DNA from: Variovorax sp. HW608
GTDB taxonomy: Bacteria > Pseudomonadota > Gammaproteobacteria > Burkholderiales > Burkholderiaceae_C
Assembly: GCF_900090195.1 (NCBI RefSeq)
Contig: NZ_LT607803.1
Span: 5,048,229-5,112,228, forward strand
DNA length: 64,000 bases
Reading direction: 5' to 3'
Shown: piece after piece, positions 26,260-34,147 of the stretch
Position numbering within the stretch: the first letter of the stretch is position 1
How the letters are laid out: the number at the start of each line of letters is the position of its first letter
Notes under the pieces: generated by a model
What the model was told of the DNA's origin: nothing
Databases searched by the model: none
Seen by the model: only the letters and a program-made list of their open reading frames with translations
Position numbers and translations under genes: made by a program

Positions 26260-26288
26260 CCGCATGCGCATGTACAGTGCGCATGCGG
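26260..26288. terminator. perfect 11-bp hairpin after the radical SAM gene
   Basis: CCGCATGCGCA at 26260-26270 pairs exactly with TGCGCATGCGG at 26278-26288 across a 7-base loop, 17 bases after the stop of the radical SAM gene. There is no T-run behind it, so it may be a factor-assisted terminator, an mRNA-stabilising stem or a protein-binding palindrome. Confidence 0.55.
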
Positions 26289-26498
26289 GGCGATGTTGCC
26301 CCACGGTTCTGCGCGGGACGGTCTCACCACAGCTCCTGGGCCAACAGCGGTGGGTCGGCACCGAGGCACAAGCCGTCATTCAACGGATTTCCTAAGACCG
26401 ATAAGTCTCGTCCGTTTGCGCCCTCGGTCGAAAATTGGGCGTCGGCTTTGCTGTATCAATTCATTCTTATGAACAAAATCAACACTAGGACCGAACTA

Positions 26499-27316
26499 AT
26501 GGCGAGGGCCATCGAAGAACTAAAAAAATGTGATGCATACCCGAAAGTTGGAGTGGTGATAGCAAAAGATGGCGAAATCCTGGCCACCGGGTTTCGCGGA
26601 GAAGTCCAGAAGTTGCATGCCGAGCGTGTAGCCATCGGCAAGCTGCAGGCGAATCAGCTGGATGGCGCAATGATCGTTACGACGTTAGAACCGTGCGTGG
26701 AATTTCATGCAGAACAACCTGAGCGACCTTGCAACAACCTGAGCGACCTTGCGCCGAACTCATCACGCAACATGGCGTGAGGGAAGTCGTCATTGGCGTT
26801 CTAGATCCGAACGGAAAGGTATACAGCCAAGGGTACCGCACCCTCCTCAATGCCGGTATCCAAGTAAGCTTCTTCGATACACCTTTAAGGGCGCAGGTAG
26901 AGGAAAGCACATTCAAGGAAGGGGACGTTGGTCGAGGCTATGGGCCGGAGGGAACCCGTCGAGTCGGAGTCGTTGGTACGGCCGGGAGAAAATTTACGGT
27001 TCAACGATCCCGTACAGACCTGTCCAGCATTGATATTCGATGGCGATTGATTCAGTACTCATCAGGGATAGTCGATCTTCATGCAGATTACGACGGCAAT
27101 GATGCAGTGCGCGAAGCGCTGGGTGCCCGCGACTTTAACGATATTTCTGATCCACTAATATTTCGCGAGACAGCTCATGCTGCCAGGATGCAGGTCGGGC
27201 AGATTGCAGTTGTTTATCCAAAGAATTCGACGTTTGCGATTCTCATCCAACTGAAGGAACTGACCGAATGTGACCTCACATTCAAGTGGCAAGTCCGAGA
27301 GGTGATCAGCAAGTGA
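26499..27316 (+). pseudogene. cytidine-deaminase-like gene interrupted by a 20-base tandem duplication
   Basis: From ATG 26499 (AGGA eight bases upstream; an ATG at 26469 is an alternative) the frame encodes a zinc deaminase core: GVVIAKDGEILATGFRGE, then LHAERVAIGK (HAE zinc/proton shuttle) and TTLEPCVEFHAEQ. The frame is then lost and resumes as PERPCAELITQHGVREVVIG in another frame. Removing one copy of the 20-base repeat at 26713-26752 restores one 265-residue frame with PC-x11-C, the second zinc half-site. It resembles RibD-like pyrimidine deaminases, followed by about 120 unrecognised residues. As read, the product stops prematurely and lacks the second zinc cysteine, so it should be inactive unless slippage deletes a copy. 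Confidence 0.8.
26713..26752. repeat. 20-base perfect tandem duplication inside the deaminase gene
   Basis: AACAACCTGAGCGACCTTGC occupies 26713-26732 and is repeated exactly at 26733-26752. Because 20 is not a multiple of three, the second copy shifts the reading frame between the two zinc half-sites of the deaminase. Such a direct repeat can be lost by replication slippage. Confidence 0.95.
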
Positions 27317-27464
27317 GAGTGCACTCCCATGGCTGCAAGTGCCCACGCCGGCCACAAAGCAGACGGCGTCGAGCGCGACAGCGGCCCGCCCTGTCAGCGC
27401 TGCGATCACCTGCCGGATGACGGCCGTAGGCCAGAGCGCTGACCCGCAAGGCCGGCGGCCGGAT

Positions 27465-27621
27465 CTAGGAGTCTGGGCGGCAGAAGGATTCAAAAATGAC
27501 TGCTCGAAATTCGACCGCTCAGAACCGCGCAGGAGCGTTTTTTTTGAAGGCCCCAAGGGGTCAACGACCCCTGAAATCAAGACTCTTCGAGCCTCTGGTC
27601 TTCTGCCGCCCAGACTCCTAG
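27465..27621. repeat. 157-base element with perfect 22-base terminal inverted repeats
   Basis: The 22 bases at 27465-27486 (starting CTAGGAGTCTGGGCGG) are the exact reverse complement of 27600-27621. Nested inside are TTCAAAAA (27489-27496) pairing with TTTTTGAA (27541-27548), and a tight hairpin AGGGGTC-AAC-GACCCCT (27556-27572). No coding frame is needed to explain this. It could be a non-coding structured RNA, a miniature transposable element, or a regulatory cruciform upstream of the HNH gene at 27,774. Flanking target duplications are not evident. The rest of 27,317-27,773 also holds a 9-bp stem (GTCAGCGCT/AGCGCTGAC near 27,405-27,442) and an 8-bp one (GGGAGGCG/CGCCTCCC near 27,655-27,690). 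Confidence 0.85.
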
Positions 27622-27773
27622 GAGGTACGATCCCCGATCGCCGTGAGGATGTATGGGAGGCGGGTGATCTGCTTAGCGGTCGCCTCCCGGGCCAGGCAGA
27701 GGCTGAAGCTGCTACGCGAATGCAAAGCTGCGGGCAATGATGGGACGCTCCAAACGACTTTATAAGAATCAAG

Positions 27774-28652
27774 ATGGCCGTTGAAAAAAAAGCATTGAAG
27801 CCGAAGAGGCTCACGCCCAAACCCGACGTACTGCGTGAGCTCTACCTGCTTTCAGGCAACAACTGCGCGATGCCTCAATGCAATCACGTGATCATTGATC
27901 ATGCAGGTGTGGTGGTGGGACACGTTTGCCATATCGAGGCTGCGATGCCGGACGGCCCGCGCTTCAATCCGCATCAAACCAATGAGCAGCGACGTGCCTT
28001 CTCGAATCTCGTGCTCATGTGCGCCATGCACCACGCGCAAATCGACAGCATGCAGCACGAGGCCACGTATACGGTCCAGAAACTAAGGAAGATCAAGGCC
28101 GATCACGAAAAGAAGTTCAAAGGCCTCGCTCACTCGCTCGAACAAGCCTTCGAAAGTAGCTATGTTGATTTGACGGATAGCCTGGCGCCGACGAACCCTG
28201 AGTCATTCGCCCAGCTGGAGCAGGTGGTACCCCATTGCAAGGTCGATGAATCGGACCAGTCGGCCCGCCTCAAGCAGGTCAGGTCTTTTGTGAAAAAGCT
28301 CAGCAAGGTTCCGGCAGACGAGCGTGAATTTATGACGTCCGTGATCAAACGATGGATTAAGCTGGAGGCACACACCGCCTGCGTGCAAGTACATGTCGAG
28401 GACATTAAAGGCGCAATGGGCATTTCGCACAGGCGAATCAAGATGCTCGGGGAGGCGATGGAACGATATGAGGTAGGTTCTATTGGCCTCGCTGGTTCGT
28501 TCAGCAGTGACAAAGACGAATGGCACGTCATCGTCGACGACCCCTCTGATTTTGTAACCTGGGCGGATATAGCGCGACTCTGCAAAAAGACAGGTCGAGA
28601 AATTGACGACTTTTCTGTCCGGCTCGATTTTGGCCTCCTCGACGCCACGTAA
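27774..28652 (+). CDS. HNH endonuclease, defence-like stand-alone protein
   Basis: A 292-residue protein. The N-terminal ~95 residues form an HNH nuclease with structural cysteines (SGNNCAMPQC), the GHVCHIEA histidine element and a NLVLMCAMHHAQID second half. The remaining 200 residues, including KVDESDQSARLKQVRSFVKK and a C-terminal mixed region, are not recognised and may sense a trigger. This HNH variant (C-x4-C, then HIEA, then CxxHH) is common in anti-phage effectors rather than in the packaging-linked HNH family, such as the gene at 33,508. No partner ATPase is adjacent. The strongly structured 157-base element lies 153 bases upstream. Defence role is inference. Confidence 0.8.
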   Translation: MAVEKKALKPKRLTPKPDVLRELYLLSGNNCAMPQCNHVIIDHAGVVVGHVCHIEAAMPDGPRFNPHQTNEQRRAFSNLVLMCAMHHAQIDSMQHEATYTVQKLRKIKADHEKKFKGLAHSLEQAFESSYVDLTDSLAPTNPESFAQLEQVVPHCKVDESDQSARLKQVRSFVKKLSKVPADEREFMTSVIKRWIKLEAHTACVQVHVEDIKGAMGISHRRIKMLGEAMERYEVGSIGLAGSFSSDKDEWHVIVDDPSDFVTWADIARLCKKTGREIDDFSVRLDFGLLDAT

Positions 28653-28813
28653 GCAGTCCTTGCGTAGTACTCGGACTCGCGGTTAGCGCAGCCGCTTTTA
28701 GCGGCTGCACATCCTTTGACTAGAGTGCCGCGGACTGGCTCGCATGACCGCCTAGTGTGACCGCTTTCGAGCGCACCGGATGTCCGCTTAAGCGCAAACC
28801 GGCTCATAAACAC

Positions 28814-29530
28814 TCAGACGAGTGTCGGCTGGACCAACTCAGTCGGGCCCGCATCGAAAGCATCCGCAGGCGCCAGCTTCAGGAGCTGCATCGCCTCTTC
28901 CACCGACCCAATCAGCCACTGATCGACGTCGCCCGGCTCGATCGGAATGACGGACCGCTTGTCCTGCCTTTCGAGCGACAACGGCTTCTTCGTCGCTGGG
29001 TCCAATTCGTTCTTGTGCATCTTGCCCATGATCGGATGTTCATCGGCATTCACGGTGAGCATCGTGTACGACTCGTGAATCTCCCCTGTCGCTTTGTCGA
29101 CCCAGGTGTTCCACAGGCCCGCCAGGCCCCACGGCTGCCCGTCGGCACGCCGGAAGCTCCACCACTGGCATTTCTTGAACTGCTCTTCGTATGGGCCCCA
29201 GTAGGGTTCGTCAAAGCTCGATGCCGGGATGATGCAGCGCTGACCGCGCTTCCACGGATCTTTGAACGTGGGCTTTGACGCCAGCTCCTCAGAGCGCGCG
29301 TTGTTGGTCGAAAAAGTGAGCTTCGGCGTCTTCGCGAACCATGGAATCAGGCCCCACTGCCCGACAACAAGCTCGCGCTCATAGCCGGTGGCATGCCGCG
29401 CGCGGCGAATGAAAGGCCCGGGCGAACGCGGAAAGACCGCCTTTACCCAACGCGGGGGGCCGTCCTCACGGCCGACATGCCAGTAGCGCTCAATTTCCCA
29501 CACGTCTGGGGTTTCATATCGATTGCACAT
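28814..29530 (-). CDS. SRAP-domain protein (YedK/HMCES-like abasic-site shield)
   Basis: A 238-residue protein of the SOS-response-associated peptidase family, which forms a covalent link with abasic sites in single-stranded DNA through Cys2. Expected residues are present: Cys2 (MCNRY), Asn77 in STNNARSE, Glu108 in SSFDEPYW, and His165 in ADEHPIMGK. Length is normal. It is coded on the minus strand, opposite its plus-strand neighbours. Its start is shared with the stop of the upstream 79-residue gene (TGATG), so translation is coupled. In a prophage it would protect replication intermediates, for instance against host uracil or base excision damage; that use is inference. Confidence 0.93.
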   Translation of the reverse strand: MCNRYETPDVWEIERYWHVGREDGPPRWVKAVFPRSPGPFIRRARHATGYERELVVGQWGLIPWFAKTPKLTFSTNNARSEELASKPTFKDPWKRGQRCIIPASSFDEPYWGPYEEQFKKCQWWSFRRADGQPWGLAGLWNTWVDKATGEIHESYTMLTVNADEHPIMGKMHKNELDPATKKPLSLERQDKRSVIPIEPGDVDQWLIGSVEEAMQLLKLAPADAFDAGPTELVQPTLV

Positions 29531-29769
29531 CAGCGCATTCTGCTGGAGTCGTGCTCACCGGCCACCGGAGCAAGCCACTCGCGTGCTGCGCGTGCCGGCG
29601 GCATCGATCGCAACCGCTCGTCTCGCCACAGATCCGCGGCCACCTCGTCAAGTTGGTCGGGGTCGATGGTGCGCCACTGACGCTGCAGTTGGTGGGCGCA
29701 AACAGCAATCCAGTCGTCTCGGTCCATCGGGTTAGGATAGTCGAATACTGGATGTTTATCCAGTACCAT
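29530..29769 (-). CDS. 79-residue protein coupled to the SRAP gene
   Basis: A small helical protein (DRDDWIAVCAHQLQRQWRTI, then DEVAADLWRDERLR) whose TGA overlaps the ATG of the SRAP gene. The true start may be the first ATG at 29769 or the internal MDRDDW. I do not recognise the family. Its coupling suggests a partner or regulator of the SRAP protein. Confidence 0.62.
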   Translation of the reverse strand: MVLDKHPVFDYPNPMDRDDWIAVCAHQLQRQWRTIDPDQLDEVAADLWRDERLRSMPPARAAREWLAPVAGEHDSSRMR

Positions 29770-29795
29770 TCAGGGCTTACCGGTCGCCTAGCCCC

Positions 29796-30062
29796 ATGCA
29801 AGTCAAAGTCTCTCTCATGCGTAATGCCGGCCGCTGGCGCGCCTGGAACGAGAAGCCAAGGGAGTTCACCGGCGAGCTCATGACATCGCGGGTGACGAAG
29901 GACGATGCCGTAATGGCAGCCATTAGCATCCTGCATGGCCCGGAGCTCTACGACCCGAAGATCAAGGCCGTCGGAGGAAATGAGTTCACCATCGTGGGCC
30001 TCGAGAAGGTCGATTTCTGCTGGTGCCTGCAGGAGTGGAAGTGCGAGATCTTGAAGCTTTAG
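29796..30062 (+). CDS. 88-residue hypothetical protein
   Basis: A small protein (MQVKVSLMRNAGRWRAWNEK start) diverging from the SRAP pair, with a mixed alpha/beta look and a C-terminal cluster DFCWCLQEWKCEIL. No ribosome site of note is visible and no family is recognised. Coding status is supported by codon-position bias and the absence of a better frame. Confidence 0.55.
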   Translation: MQVKVSLMRNAGRWRAWNEKPREFTGELMTSRVTKDDAVMAAISILHGPELYDPKIKAVGGNEFTIVGLEKVDFCWCLQEWKCEILKL

Positions 30063-30168
30063 AGGAGGTGTGCGTCGGTAAGGCTCATCCGTCACCCTGA
30101 CGCGCAAAAGGCCTGCGTGGCTTCCTTGGAACGGCGGGAAAACTATCTCTAGGGCCCAGCTCGCCCCT

Positions 30169-30357
30169 ATGGAGACAGACATGCCAGACGACCCAAAGAA
30201 GACCGGCCATGACCGGAAACTGATTTCCCTTGAAGAGCCGCACGAGGTCCGCAGCTGGACCGAGGCTCTCCGCGTGACCGAGCAGCGACTGCGTGAGGCA
30301 GTCAAGGCAGTCGGCAACTCAGCGGAGAAGGTGCGAGAGTATCTTCGGAAGAAATGA
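30169..30357 (+). CDS. DUF3606-like small protein
   Basis: A 62-residue protein (58 if started at the MPDDPKK methionine at 30181) matching the DUF3606 pattern: a short charged lead, a HEVRSWTEALRVTEQRL helix, then REAVKAVGNSAEKVREYLRK. DUF3606 proteins are common, small and functionally unassigned in proteobacteria. It probably has its own promoter, since 106 bases precede it. Confidence 0.78.
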   Translation: METDMPDDPKKTGHDRKLISLEEPHEVRSWTEALRVTEQRLREAVKAVGNSAEKVREYLRKK

Positions 30358-30667
30358 ACCGCGCCGCGCCAAGCGGGCCGCGCGTCGTTTCCAGCAAACT
30401 CGCATCGCTAGCCAGCCTCCCAAGGAAACCAGCTAAGCTTACGACCGCGATCAGTAATTGCGCCTGAGCTTGACCAGTCGCTGCGCGCACCAGTGAAACA
30501 TAGGGCTTGTTGCCGGCCATCCGCTCGTATAGATCCGATAAGGCGCCTACCAACTCGACCGTCCGTAACGCGCTGGCGATCTTCAAGTAAGGATTGATGT
30601 CCGCAACTGTTGCAACACACGAGCAAGTGGTGGCAAAGTTGCGTTCCCTAACATTGGAGGGCAGGTC
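30358..30667. other. no gene recognised
   Basis: No convincing coding frame or RNA between the DUF3606-like gene and the next small gene. The promoter and ribosome site (GGAGG) of the latter must lie at its right end. Confidence 0.45.
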
Positions 30668-30967
30668 ATGGAGCTAAATGGCAACACGATATTTGTCATG
30701 CAGGGCGCGGATCGAATCGATTTCATCCTGGCTACCCCGGACGACACTAACCTGGCTGGGCGGGCGCAGGCACCCGGCGGCGGCGGCGGAAATTTCACCG
30801 GTACGCGGAACGGAGGCGTTTTCAGCATCAGTGTTAGGTGGGACGCGGGGCCGACTGGCAAGTACCAATGGACCGTCAACAGCCACAACGTGATCCAGGG
30901 AACAGTGACGGACCCTGGCGACAACTCGAGCGCGAGCCTGACCGGGACAGCCGACTACTTGAGCTGA
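30668..30967 (+). CDS. 99-residue beta-rich hypothetical protein
   Basis: Starts at ATG 30668 with GGAGG upstream. The sequence alternates short hydrophobic strands with glycine- and serine-rich turns (GGGGGNFTGTRNGGVFSISV, then GKYQWTVNSHNVIQGTVTD), suggesting a small all-beta protein with no signal peptide. A Rho-independent terminator follows within 20 bases, so it is probably a single-gene unit. Family not recognised. Confidence 0.65.
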   Translation: MELNGNTIFVMQGADRIDFILATPDDTNLAGRAQAPGGGGGNFTGTRNGGVFSISVRWDAGPTGKYQWTVNSHNVIQGTVTDPGDNSSASLTGTADYLS

Positions 30968-30981
30968 CAAGAAAAATGAAG

Positions 30982-31008
30982 GCCCGCTGAGCGCGGGCTT
31001 TTCCTTTT
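30982..31008 (+). terminator. Rho-independent terminator
   Basis: GCCCGC (30982-30987) pairs with GCGGGC (30993-30998) across TGAGC, followed by a T-rich tail TTTTCCTTTT. It ends the transcript of the 99-residue beta-rich gene. Confidence 0.85.
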
Positions 31009-31709
31009 GAGCACTCTCTCGCGCCCCCTACCATCTCCATCCAACAGGGCTTTGCTGAGAAGGTATTGCAGAAGGTCTGCGTGGCGCTTGCGCAGCTCCA
31101 ATTCCTCGTTGTCGCGGGCTTCTTGGGCCTCCCACCTCTGTCGGTCAAAATCACCCGACCGCTTCGCGAAAAACTTGTTCGTTCGAGCCTGCACGGTCGA
31201 CTGGCATTGTCTCCTCCGGCAACTTTTGGCCAAGGCATCTTTGCGGCGTAGTTACCTCGTCGCATCCTTAAAAGAGGGGATGCGGCGGAGAGAGCCCCGG
31301 CGCTTTGGTGGTCCGGACATGGAGAAGCGACCTGGTTTCGATAGCTGGGCGCGAGAAGGCGGCTTGAGGATCGGCTTCGGATGCCAAGAGCAGGTGCCTT
31401 CGAGTCGCGGGCTGCCGATGCGTTCCACAGGGCCGAGATGCCCAAGGCTCGGGAATTCCCATACTGTGTACTGCCGCAGCAGGTCTTCGTCGACCAGCCG
31501 CCTGAGCACGTCGTCCGAGTGTCCGAGGGGCGCGGCAGCAGCGCTGAAGCGCTGAAAGCTCCTGTTGGTGGTCGGTCGTTCCGAGGGCACCGAAGCCGAG
31601 GGCTAGCTAGGGGGACATGCTCGCGCTTGCGGCACGCGGAATAGATTACCAACGGTACGCGATTGCCCTCGCAATAAAGAAGGCGCCTCCGAAGCCACGG
31701 TGAGTACGC
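31009..31709 (-). other. decayed or doubtful minus-strand coding sequence
   Basis: Two minus-strand frames look partly coding. One spans 31590-31252 (SDDVLRRLVDEDLLRQYTVW). The other, within 31233-30955, has a helical stretch KFFAKRSGDFDRQRWEAQEA then LRKRHADLLQYLLSKAL. A good ribosome site (GGAGGAG) precedes an ATG at 31207, but that frame closes after 18 codons while the helical stretch lies in the next frame, so a frameshift is likely. The second frame also runs through the terminator stem. I treat this as remnants of one or two genes, not as confirmed CDSs. Confidence 0.4.
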
Positions 31710-32009
31710 TCACCTCTTGCGTTTCTTCATCTCGGCCAGAACCGCCTCGAGATGCTCCGCGGTGAAGACACCATCGAGCCTCACAGTCTTCTTCGAGAAT
31801 TCGACTGTGTTGGCCTCGCCGTAGGGGTCGAAGGTCACCGGTGCCAAGGGCTCCAAGGCATCTTCGATCACGTCGGCATCAGGGCTTGCCGTCTGGTTGC
31901 GCACGGTGCTGTCCGCCGAGGCGTAGGTCTTTGCGGATGTCTTGGCCAGTAGCAGGCCCCGAGTGAAGAAGCGAAACGTGGCACCCACCGGGAGATCGCG
32001 GAACTTCAT
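31710..32009 (-). CDS. 99-residue phage hypothetical protein
   Basis: Starts at MKFRDLPVGATFRFFTRGLL (ATG at 32009). This N-terminus recurs in small phage and plasmid proteins of unknown function, and the C-terminus is helical and lysine-rich (LEAVLAEMKKRKR). It lies downstream of the small terminase on the same strand and could be read in the same transcript. Function unknown. Confidence 0.7.
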   Translation of the reverse strand: MKFRDLPVGATFRFFTRGLLLAKTSAKTYASADSTVRNQTASPDADVIEDALEPLAPVTFDPYGEANTVEFSKKTVRLDGVFTAEHLEAVLAEMKKRKR

Positions 32010-32200
32010 GGGGGCGAGAATACTTCCTACTTCGCTACGCCCCTGACCTTTTCGAAGAAGGCCGCCAAGTCCAAGCATGCCGAGCAGCTGTTGTCAAAGG
32101 TTGTCGTTACGCTGGGCGTGCGCGGCATCGGATGCCCTCAAGCGCAAGGCCCGAGCCCGCTATACTGGCGACTCCTTTCTGTAGTCATTACTGCATTTAC

Positions 32201-32227
32201 AACCCGGCCCTAGTGCCGGGTTTTTTT
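32201..32227 (+). terminator. Rho-independent terminator upstream of the small-terminase stop
   Basis: AACCCGGC (32201-32208) pairs with GCCGGGTT (32215-32222) across a six-base loop, followed by seven or more Ts on the plus strand. It reads as a terminator for plus-strand transcription. On the minus strand, where terS ends ten bases away, the hairpin lacks a T-run but could still stabilise or attenuate the message. Confidence 0.75.
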
Positions 32228-32231
32228 CTTT

Positions 32232-32723
32232 TCAGGCGCGACCCTGCGCGAGAAAATTCATGAGCTCGTCGCCGTCGCCTTCGCCGTTGGCGAGGATGCT
32301 GGCAAGGCGAGCGCGCGAGGCGGGCGAAAAGCCCAGCTCGGAGCTGAGTGCGCGAAGCTGCTCGGTCATGCGCCGGTACTCGCGCATGAGCGGATTGAGC
32401 ACCAGCTGGTTGTGGTTGTTGTCGCGCACGAGCACATGCCCGCCGCTGCGGTTGAACAGCTGCAGCGTCTGCGCCCGCAGAACCGCAGTCACCACGAAGC
32501 CGGCAAAGACCTCGCGGTCGGCGCTCGTGAGCAGACCCACTGGTGCCAGCTTGGCAATCGCCACCCATGCCGCGCGCTGCGCGTCCGTGAAGTCCTCGGG
32601 CGGATCGCCGAGCGCGTCCAGCACCTGCGCCTCATGCTTCGCACGGCGGCGCGCAGCCGTGCTCAGCTTGCCGCCCGAATCCACCAGCGCCAGCGCGGTC
32701 GCCTTCGGCGCTGGCCCGCTCAC
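32232..32723 (-). CDS. phage terminase small subunit, P27 family
   Basis: A 163-residue protein resembling P27-type small terminases, which recognise the packaging site and load the large subunit. Diagnostic portions are EDFTDAQRAAWVAIAKLAPV, the central LTSADREVFAGFVVTAV, and the late LNPLMREYRRMTEQLRALSS followed by ELGFSPASRARL. It follows the packaging-type HNH gene on the same strand, the usual HNH-TerS pair. The usual next gene, terL, is displaced 9 kb downstream by cargo. Confidence 0.88.
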   Translation of the reverse strand: MSGPAPKATALALVDSGGKLSTAARRRAKHEAQVLDALGDPPEDFTDAQRAAWVAIAKLAPVGLLTSADREVFAGFVVTAVLRAQTLQLFNRSGGHVLVRDNNHNQLVLNPLMREYRRMTEQLRALSSELGFSPASRARLASILANGEGDGDELMNFLAQGRA

Positions 32724-32980
32724 CGCCGCCCCCGCCGCAGGCAGATCCGGCCCGCCAAACCGTCGCCCACGCCGTCAAACCGTGCCGGCCCACACGACCC
32801 TACGCCAGTGCCGCCCAAAGGCTCCCACGACCCGCCACCGCCGCCCACCGTTGCCCGTCCGCTTACGATCCCCCGGCCATTGCCCGCCATACAACCCTCC
32901 ATTTCCAGCCTCAAACCGGAGGCTCACCAAGGCCCCAATCCGGCCCTACACGCCGTTTTTCCGAGCCAGCCCACACTACC

Positions 32981-33508
32981 CTACGCTGAGCGGCAAAAAG
33001 CGCTCAAAAATTTTCCGCGCTGTGCCGCACTGTGCCCCGGCAGGCCCCACGCGCGCGCCGCCCTCAAAACTCGCCCAACCCTTCGAGGTGCACACGACGA
33101 AGCAAGCTCCGGTCGAGCGGTCGCGCCCGAGCTCGCGCAGTTCCCCCCCGAGGAGGTGGCCCCGGCCCCCGTCGCGCGCGCACGGCGCGCAAAGCGTGTG
33201 CGGTTCCAAGAGTGAGCCGGTGATGTCGGCCAGCCGTTCGCATCCGCGCCGCGCAGCTGCGCGTCGGCCGCGCGTGCCTTGTCGCTCGCGTGCCTGCGGT
33301 TGTCGCAGGCGGGGCACAGCGTGCGCAGGTTCGACAGCACCATGGCCAGGTCCGGCCGGGCCTTTCGGGACTGGATGTGGTCGACGCGTGACATGCCGCG
33401 TGCGGCAACGCTCGCACCGCACAGCACGCAGCGCCAGCGGTCGCGGCGCAGTGCCTTGAGGCGCAGCGCCTTCCATGCAGCGGACTGGTAGAACGGATCG
33501 CCGGGCAT
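32981..33508 (-). CDS. phage HNH endonuclease of the packaging module
   Basis: A 175-residue protein with an HNH nuclease in its first 75 residues: the YQSAAWKALRLKALRRDRWR lead, the zinc cysteines CVLCG, the catalytic VDHI element, and LRTLCPACDNRRH. The remaining ~95 residues are low-complexity, arginine/alanine-rich, and may be a drifted tail; the true stop might have been lost by a frameshift. Such HNH proteins sit next to terS/terL in HK97-like phages and are required with them for DNA cutting during packaging. It starts with GTG/ATG-like context at 33508, 15 bases after the methyltransferase-like gene ends. Confidence 0.82.
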   Translation of the reverse strand: MPGDPFYQSAAWKALRLKALRRDRWRCVLCGASVAARGMSRVDHIQSRKARPDLAMVLSNLRTLCPACDNRRHASDKARAADAQLRGADANGWPTSPAHSWNRTRFARRARATGAGATSSGGNCASSGATARPELASSCAPRRVGRVLRAARAWGLPGHSAAQRGKFLSAFCRSA

Positions 33509-33523
33509 GGTGGGGCAGGGGGG

Positions 33524-34147
33524 TTACGTGAGGGGGGTGCTTTCGATGCGCGCGGCGTAGTGCGTCATGTTGTTGCCATGGCCGCAGTAGTAGCCATCGA
33601 ACCACGCGACGCGCTGCCCGCTTGCCTGCGCGTGCTCGGTGAGCAGCAGGTGCACCACCGGCAGGTACCGGTGATAGAAGTCTGACGCTGCGCCGAGCCG
33701 TGCGGCCAGGTCCTGCAGGACCTCGATGCGCCATGCCTGCTTCAGGCCCAGCGTGTGCCGCAGCCCGCAGTTGGCGACGAGCCACCAGACCGCAGGTCGC
33801 GCTCGGTGCGCATCGAACAGCGGCGCGAAGTACGTGAGCGTCGATCCGTAGGGATCGAGGTCGACGATGTCGAAGGCGCGCGATGCGAACAGGCCCGCCT
33901 GCAGGGCCGCGAGCGAATCGCCTTCGTAGACCGCCCAGCTCGAGCGTTGGCGTGCCAGGTGTTCGACCTTGACGCTGTCGCGCTCGATGACGGCGCCGCG
34001 CTCGGCCCGGTACCAGGTGCGCTCGAAGATCCGGCCGAACCCGCCGTGCGTTTCGAGGACATCCACGCGGGTGCCCGACTGCGCGAGCACGTGGTTGCGC
34101 AGTCGCGTCTTCTGCACGAACGTGGAGTTGTCGAGTTGGGTGGTCAT
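33524..34147 (-). CDS. phage methyltransferase-like protein with a DPYG motif
   Basis: A 207-residue protein with a Rossmann-type layout: VDVLETHGGFGRIFERTWYR in the motif I position, RGAVIERDSVKVEHL in motif II, and FDIVDLDPYGSTLTYFAPLF as motif IV. DLDPYGS is the Trm1-type tRNA guanine dimethyltransferase motif, and DPPY-type variants are used by amino-methyltransferases. Length is short for a full Trm1, so it is a minimal catalytic domain; the target (nucleic acid or small molecule) is unknown. It lies behind the truncated gene and the ParB-MT-A70 gene on the same strand. Confidence 0.7.
   Translation of the reverse strand: MTTQLDNSTFVQKTRLRNHVLAQSGTRVDVLETHGGFGRIFERTWYRAERGAVIERDSVKVEHLARQRSSWAVYEGDSLAALQAGLFASRAFDIVDLDPYGSTLTYFAPLFDAHRARPAVWWLVANCGLRHTLGLKQAWRIEVLQDLAARLGAASDFYHRYLPVVHLLLTEHAQASGQRVAWFDGYYCGHGNNMTHYAARIESTPLT

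Noticed and set aside
27465..27621. Retron msr-msd or integron attC site
   Set aside because: No reverse transcriptase or integron integrase is present, and the attC core consensus is absent. I keep it as an unexplained structured element.
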